This document shows positions 57,679 through 64,000 of a stretch of DNA of 64,000 bases, piece after piece (the stretch's first letter is position 1; each line of letters opens with the position of its first letter). The notes below the pieces were generated by a model, which saw only the letters and a list, made by a program, of their open reading frames with translations, searched no databases and was not told the DNA's origin. Source of the stretch: Flabesymbios commensalis. Taxonomy: Eukaryota; Annelida; Polychaeta; Terebellida; Flabelligeridae. The DNA lies in contig OZ024908.1 in assembly GCA_964017125.1 (NCBI GenBank), positions 64,793,173 through 64,857,172 on the forward strand. The letters run 5' to 3'. Made by a program: the position numbers and the translations under genes.

Positions 57679-58060
57679 TTAGCTAGGCCTACATTACACT
57701 CATTCTCAGTGCTATGTACTGTCTCCGACCTCTGGTGGGTGCCCCCATGTTTTTGACGACCCAATTGAACCGGCCAATCACAAGCTTACTACAATGCGAT
57801 GGAGTGGAAGTCTCAGTGATTGGTGGAAATGTGTGTCATGCGAGGTCAGCCCATCTGCAAGATTTAGGTATGCAAAATGGCAGTGTCTACGAGGGGGCAG
57901 TGTAGGCCTACATGTAATAAACATGACAGCATTACCAGCCATGGCCAATCAACATAGCTAATCTACATTTCTGTGTACCGCCAGATGATGCACAGCTTTA
58001 TAGCACCCTTAGCACACATAATAGGTATAATGGAACATAGTGCAAATCAAATTATTTTAA

Positions 58061-58285
58061 CCCTTACAACGCTGAAATATTTTTGTAAAAATTATGGTGA
58101 CCCAAGATTTTTTTTTTCCAATTTTAAATCAAAATAAATGTCTTAGGTAGCTTTTTCCGCTTCATTCGAATACCTATGTTATCATGGTTATGGGTCTACG
58201 GCCATTATAAATATTTTAATTCTTTCAGTGCAGGTCTTTATACGTCTGAATCAGACTTATAAAGATGGTCCCCACTCTGAGAGGG
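58061..58285. mobile_element. CCCTT/TTAA MITE, family 1
   Basis: CCCTTACAACGCTG ... CTCTGAGAGGG with TTAA on both sides (58057-58060, 58286-58289). Contains TTATGGGTCTACGGCCATTA and a TCTTTATA hairpin near the right end. Confidence 0.78.
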
Positions 58286-58289
58286 TTAA

Positions 58290-59840
58290 GTCCACCCTGT
58301 TATTTCACCACATCTGTATTTACTGTATTTACTGCAGTTGTTTTTTTTTATTACAGAATGGTTTCTGCTTCATAAAAAAAATTATTCCAGCATTGTAAAG
58401 GTTATGTCATGTTCCATTAGCCTGCAGTTATTTATTGATAATTTTACACAAAAAAAGACAACCTTGGCCAACTAGTTCTGTTGATTTTTCAGTGTATGTT
58501 ATTTTCCTTCTGCATATGAGTCCTAAAATATATATTTACTATTTTATTTGGTGTTTGACAAATATTTCATGGCTTGTGCAACAAAATTCAATGTATTTAA
58601 TTCACAATTGCATATTATAGAATAGCAATATTACCTGGAACTTACTCTAGCCCCACTTTTTCACATTACGCAATATTGTTAGTGTTATTTTGTTGGTACA
58701 TCATTGCTTTCACATGTTGACATGGGTTATGAAAGCTATATTGTAATATTTCTCAAATGTAAGTTTTGTAAATAATAAATATTGTAATTACATGTATATT
58801 TAAATACAGCTGAATGGGGCACATTCTTATGAATAATAATTAATGACAAAAATATGTATAAAAATGAGAAATGCATTTGATGTGAATGCTAAATAACCAG
58901 ATAGAAGCACGGAGAGATAAATAATCTTAATAATTTATTTATTTTAAATGTGTAGCTGTATTTCCAAATATCACTTAACTTGTTCAAGATTCCTCTCAGT
59001 AGAAACATGCTTTTATTGGGATATTTAAAAAAATAGAATATTAGTAATGTTACAAAAAAAAAGATCTGTTTTCGTCTTCCAGGTTACCATATGTAGAACT
59101 TGGCTGAGGAATCTTGATCCTTATCTGGAATAACCAACTATTACCTAAATTTAATGTTATAATACAAGAAGGTATCAGACAATTCATGTTGACTGTATGT
59201 CCCATTGTTTTATAATTGTGTCTGATTTCAATAATTGTTAATAATTCAAATCAATATCTCTACTGATAGTGTAATTGAAAAATAGACATATCAAGTATTC
59301 AACATCAAATTCCCCCAAGTGATTTATTGTATACTGTACATGTATCTAATAAATTTGATACTTGCAGACATTTAGGATTAATAGCATGGGTAAGAATGAA
59401 TATTATATTTTCCTTCTAAAACATTTAAAAGACAATTTCAATACAATGTTCTTTTAGAGAAATATTGATCTTTACTATTTAAACACTATACAGCACTTTG
59501 TTCCATTCACTTAGAATGAGAGGCTGGTTGTCACATTGGCCCTATAGCATGCCAATATTGGTATAAGTAAAACAATCATGTCTCAATAAATTGCAAAAGT
59601 GATAATTAATTTGTAATCTGCTGCAAATCTGCTTGCCGATTACGAGTGTAGCAAATTGTTTTGAAAAAAAATTATAAGGATTATTAGAAGTGAGATTAGT
59701 AGAAATAATAATTCATCTTTTAAACCTGCATATTAAATGTCCATGACGAATCATAATTGAGCTTGTGTTACCTGAGGCTTATGTTATTTTAACTGATAGA
59801 AACATTTTTATTAAGCTGTTCATGATCATCACACTTTTTT
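58290..59840. other. Stretch without supported gene
   Basis: AT-rich, possible 3' flank of the MTMR12-like gene. AATAAA-type signals occur at about 57349, 57913 and 58774, but none is clearly the used one. 60614-61564 and 62962-63189 are also without recognisable content apart from a C run near 62979. Confidence 0.4.
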
Positions 59841-60613
59841 AGCCCGCCTTTTAATTTTAAATAAAAAAGGTGGGCTATTGCAATTGAAGTTCAGCGTCGT
59901 CGGCGTTAACATTTACTTGTGGGCACGATAACTTGAAATTTTTTTCATATATTCTTCCCAAATTTGTTATGCATGTTACAGTTCTCGGACAAGTTCAATA
60001 ATGGCTGAAAAAAAATTCAAAATGGCAGACTTATTGCGATTTTTCACCTTTTACATCAATAATTTGACTTGTGGGCGCGATAACTTGAAAAGTTTTTCAC
60101 GTATCCAGTTCAAATTTGTTATGCATGTTACTAATAAGTAGTTCTTGGACAAGTTCAATAATGGCTAAAAAAAAATTCAAAATGGCCGATTTATTGCGAT
60201 TTTTCGCATTTTAAGTCAATAATTTGACCTTGTGGGCGCAATAACTTGAAAAGTCTTTCACGTATCCTCTTCAAATTTTTTATGCATGTTACTACTAAGT
60301 AGTTCTTGGACAATTTCAATAATGGCTAAAAAAAATTCTAAATGGCCGATTTATTGCGATTTTTCGCATTTCACGTCAATAATTTTACCTTGTGGGCGCG
60401 ATAACTTGAAAAGTTTTTTACGTATCCTCTTCAACTTTGTTATGCATGTTACTAATAACCAGTTCTCGGACAAGTTCAATAATGGCTGGAAAAAAATTCA
60501 AAATGGCCAATTTATTGTCATTTTTCGCATTTATGCAATAATTTACCTTGTGGCCGCAATAATGACTTCAAGCTTAATAATGGCGGCGGGCTATTGTGGA
60601 GTGTGCTCTTGTT
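59841..60613. repeat. AGCCCGCC element, copy 2, with four internal 160 bp units
   Basis: Same start hairpin, and the end TGGCGGCGGGCTATTGTGGA, GTGTGCTCTTGTT. Units begin near 59921, 60074, 60233 and 60393. One more unit than copy 1 explains most of the length difference. A 111-codon reading frame across the units (60286-60621) is a by-product. Confidence 0.72.
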
Positions 60614-61564
60614 ATGAATAAATTAAAACTATGGTATGACTTTATGTATGTGAATCTACATAATATTTACACTTTATTTGCCAACACATCTCGGCCAAAT
60701 TACTTAATTTCGCACTGCTATACATTTCCCTCCTTTACAGCTTAATTTGATGAAATTAAAATATTTGTTGTCAGCAACAAGAAAAGTGACTTCATTCACA
60801 TTGAAGTTGTTGATATTAACTTAGCAGCCCTTGCCAGGGGAAGGTTGCATACCCTATTTGTTTAATGTTTGCTGTTAATGTGCATGCATGGTATGCTATG
60901 TGCATATTTATTTGCTATGTTGCAAATATTTATAGAATGCATGTTTTGTGTTTCCATCAATGATGAGCACACGTAATATGATTCGGATTTGATTGGTTCA
61001 TTTCTAAAATAATTGTACATCCATTCTATCCTGTGAAATAAGTATATTTACATTCATATCCATAATTTTGTATAAAGGATGAAAAGATATATTGTTAAAA
61101 TATAGGACACTGTATATTAAAGTGTATATATAGATGCCATATTTTGTAAGTGATAATTTCCGCAATGTTCTCTGTGATACATTTACTAATAATGCTGATA
61201 GATAAGCTTTGTTTTCCTATTGATTCTCTTTTAGAAATATAATTGATGATAACCATACTTTTAGTCTGTAAAAGCGAGTGTGGAAATTTATGAGTTGTCA
61301 ACGTTTTTTATGGACACATGGAATGTATTTTACTTATTTGAGCGAAACCTGTTTGACTGGATATCCAGTAATTACGAATATATATAATTATGCAGTGTCT
61401 TCTTATTGTTATGCCAACATCTGAACAATGTGAGGTGGTCCCTTTAGTCTCAAGAGATGCAGATAGCACTTGTACTTGTACACTTAATTATCAGATATCA
61501 AGCATACCATGATATGAATCAGGTCATGAAAGCTAGGAAATGATCTGTCGTTCAGAAGCATTAT

Positions 61565-61991
61565 CAGGGTTCCCACGGTCATGGATAATCGTGAAAAACC
61601 ATGGAAAATGAAAAAATAAAATCCAGGCCTTGAAAAGTCATGGAAAATTAAAATTTGGCAAAAAGTCATAGAAAAGTCATTGAATTTTGTCTTCTTTTGA
61701 GAAAAATATGTTGATTACGTACACTTTTGACACACAATGCCACTGATAGTCCACCTAGCTGTAATTAAAAAGTAAAAATGGTGGCGGGTTGTCCGACCTC
61801 CCCGAGACCAGCTGGGTGCGGTTCTGCTTTATAAAGTGGGTATAGATCGGGCCGCTGTGGTGGTGGAGGCTGTACAGTTTTAAAATGTTCATTTTTTATT
61901 CGGTTACGAAGGCATGGAATTTCTATAAACGGTCATGGAAAGTCATTGAAAAGTCATGGAATTTCATTTCTAGATATCTGTGGGGACCCTG
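61565..61991. mobile_element. hAT-like MITE, 5 bp target duplication
   Basis: Ends CAGGGTTCCCACGG and, in reverse, CAGGGTCCCCACAG, with ATTAT repeated directly on both sides (61560-61564, 61992-61996). Subterminal GTCATGGAAA words recur in both halves. CAGGG termini with a 5 bp duplication point to the hAT group that makes 5 bp duplications. Confidence 0.78.
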
Positions 61992-62084
61992 ATTATATCC
62001 CTTCTACTTGATAGTGAGTTGAGCTGTTCTGAAACCTGTCTGAATGCAATTATGCATACAGGTTGATATATTTATTCGTCTTAA

Positions 62085-62957
62085 CCCCTTATGCTGCTTA
62101 ATTGACTATTTTTCATTCATTTGAAGCTGGAATTGCTAACGCAATTTCCAGCTTCAAATGAATTAGATTTAGGCAAAAATGTACATCTTCGAAATGTAAT
62201 TATTAGATTAACCTTTTCCATGCAGAATATTCCTGGGCTAAACGTTCATTATTTGCGGAATTTAATTGTAAAACAGGACTAATTTCAGGCTATAATCACA
62301 TCATTTGGATGGGCTTCCATTACATCCTAAGGATATCCAAATGGATATCAATGTTGGGATGGACCGGGGCTGAACTACACCGGCATCTCAAGGTCAAATC
62401 ACATGCAAATAAAAAAATATCTTATTTTGTACTGTTTATTGCAGTCTACTGAAGATCTAAAGGTTGTATATACTGTTTAATTTCAGCTGGGCCTTCTCTG
62501 AACTTTCCCTGGAAAATTTCCTCAGAAAAAACAAAATTATTTTTTCGCGGTATAAAAGTGTGCAATTTATATTTTCTTGCTATAACATGTATATAGTAGA
62601 TTACCACTGTGTATGAAGGGTGACATGGTCTGGGGTTGCTTTTTACCTGTTTACAAGTTTTAGTACCATGACAAGACATGCCGAGGTCATCTCAAGGTCA
62701 TTTTAAATAGGCTCACAAATGATAAACATTCTAATTTTGTCAATTTTTTGTCAATTTTACCTTGAAATGACCTTGAGGTTTCCTTGGCATGACCTTGAGG
62801 AGATACCTGGTTAAAGAACAATCCCTGATCATGTTATTATTTGCGACTAGACATTGGTCATGTTTGTAAAATCAAAATAATTAGTCACTACAAATACCCT
62901 CCCCACGAATTAAAGGGCAGTGAAACAGGTAATGGTGGGATTACAGCGTTGAAGGGG
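62085..62957. mobile_element. Possible TTAA element, family 4 relative
   Basis: CCCCTTATGCTGC at the left and CGTTGAAGGGG at the right, with TTAA on both sides (62081-62084, 62958-62961). The family-4 hairpin is at 62107-62163. The inner 800 bases include four AAGGTCA-type sites. The long span makes it uncertain that the two ends belong together. Confidence 0.4.
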
Positions 62958-63189
62958 TTAATAAGGGGTTGATATCCCCCCCCCCCCCCCAAGTAAAACA
63001 GGGGTAGATTCTACATGCATGGATTACAAAATGATTACAAATCTGAATGTTCCCCAACACAATTTAGTGGCAATTCACACACATGGCTTTGTCAGTACTT
63101 GAATTACCAGTGACAACCTGTAACTAGACATAATCCCGGCTGGGGTCCGGGAGCCGCAAATAAGGAGCGTTTTCGGATCCCGGCTGGGG

Positions 63190-63962
63190 TCTTATTTTAT
63201 TTATTTATTAAGATTCGCCAAAAACACTGTATACATTACTTTGTTCAATGATAAGAAAACATAGTCATAATAATACTGTTGGCTGGGACATGGCATCAGA
63301 TATGAAATATCTATGCTAGGCCTGTCCCATAATCAGATAACAATGTTATTAAAGTATGCGTGCAGCAATTATGAAAAACGCATTCCAGCAAAACACGAGA
63401 CGCCCATCAAACGCCGAATCAATGCTGGCCCACCGTCTACGACGCTGGCCCAACACCGACTCAACACCAGGTGAACTTCCCGTGCCTGCTGGGATGTGTC
63501 AAAAAGAAAAAGAGAGAAAAGTGTTTCATGCCTGGCGACATCGCGGACAGCGACAAACGGTAACCCACGTGCAAGAGTTGTCAATATCATAGGTCGTAGT
63601 CAACTTTACAATGTAAAAATTATATAATAGTTTCTTAAAACGTTTGACAAATCTATTGCGGCAATTAATTTGTTTTATTGTGTTCGGCAGGATATTCCAC
63701 ATTTTTACTACCCGATTAGAGAAAAATAGCCCAGCCAATTCAGAATTAAAGCATACAGATCTTAAAGGCAAGACCTGTTGACCTAGCCTAGTTCTAGAGG
63801 TGTCGGCGTTATAAAAAGAAAGAATATGTCTAATATCTATATCTATGAAATTATGTATACATTTATATAGAAAACACAAGTCGTTGATATCTTTTATAAA
63901 AGACAAAGGAAGTAATTTGGTGTTATGTAGTCTGGTTGGGTAATCCGACACATGATATATAA
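63190..63962 (-). mobile_element. LINE 3' part with nested hairpin element
   Basis: The minus strand encodes KLLPLSFIKDINDLCFLYKC, GLFFSNRVVKMWNILPNTI and CTWVTVCRCPRC, the C-terminus of a Jockey-like LINE with its terminal Cys motif. The 3' end has a TTTA-type tail at 63195-63210 (seen in reverse). A CCAGCA-type hairpin element (63385-63493) has inserted into the 3' region. Confidence 0.8.
63385..63493. mobile_element. CCAGCA hairpin element nested in a LINE
   Basis: CCAGCAAAACACGAGACGCC to its partial inverse ending CCTGCTGGG, with a centre CACCGTCTACGACGCTGG. It splits the 3' region of the minus-strand LINE copy, so it inserted later. Confidence 0.7.
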
Positions 63963-64000
63963 TCTGGGAGCCGCATGGAAAGGGTTAACTAAGCATCCAC

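Overview
The window is eukaryotic, AT-rich and repeat-dense. It reads like the genome of a marine invertebrate, most likely an invertebrate deuterostome. The reasons are a spliced animal myotubularin gene, GT-AG introns of 0.1-5 kb, a 5S-rRNA-headed SINE, several CR1/L2/Jockey-like LINE tails, and a large number of small inverted-repeat elements. The species cannot be named from the sequence alone. There are no operons. No LTR retroelement, retrovirus-like copy or Polinton was recognised.

Host genes. (1) On the plus strand, 34186-56643 holds 13 exons of a myotubularin-related pseudophosphatase closest to MTMR12. They join in frame into 729 residues plus a stop. The short N-terminal exon was not found. 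The catalytic Cys and Arg of the CX5R loop are replaced by Glu and Met, and one intron has a GC donor. (2) On the minus strand, 18792-16437 holds four exons of a COMTD1/caffeoyl-CoA-type O-methyltransferase. The start, SAM-motif-I exon and last exon are clear, but the exon(s) for the middle of the Rossmann fold are not in the expected 0.8 kb gap.

Mobile DNA. A 4.0 kb element at 6574-10538 has long terminal inverted repeats and a decayed minus-strand protein of an uncharacterised Cys-containing family. A related decayed ORF lies at 24560-25210. Two Tc1/mariner-pogo-like elements with TA duplications sit in MTMR introns (42037-43861, 44112-45441). Other inverted-repeat elements lie at 26739-27989, 28197-29490, 30490-32449, 47776-48436, 54025-54687 and 61565-61991. 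A large group of short elements ends in CCCTT...AAGGG at TTAA targets. A separate hairpin family ends in CCCAGCA...TGCTGGG. LINE remnants are at 5772-5985, 12520-13125, 14320-14400, 19375-19745, 24000-24470, 25560-25990 and 63190-63962.

Tandem repeats. A 2 kb array of a 32 bp unit (21000-23045) creates a 694-codon reading frame that is almost certainly not a gene. A smaller array (20695-20940) precedes it, and duplicated LINE-derived segments (23268-24060) follow.

The layout is: 0-16 kb, repeats and the 4 kb transposon; 16-19 kb, the methyltransferase; 19-34 kb, LINEs, tandem arrays and a chain of inverted-repeat elements; 34-57 kb, the MTMR12-like gene with repeat-filled introns; 57-64 kb, further short elements and a LINE tail carrying a nested hairpin element.
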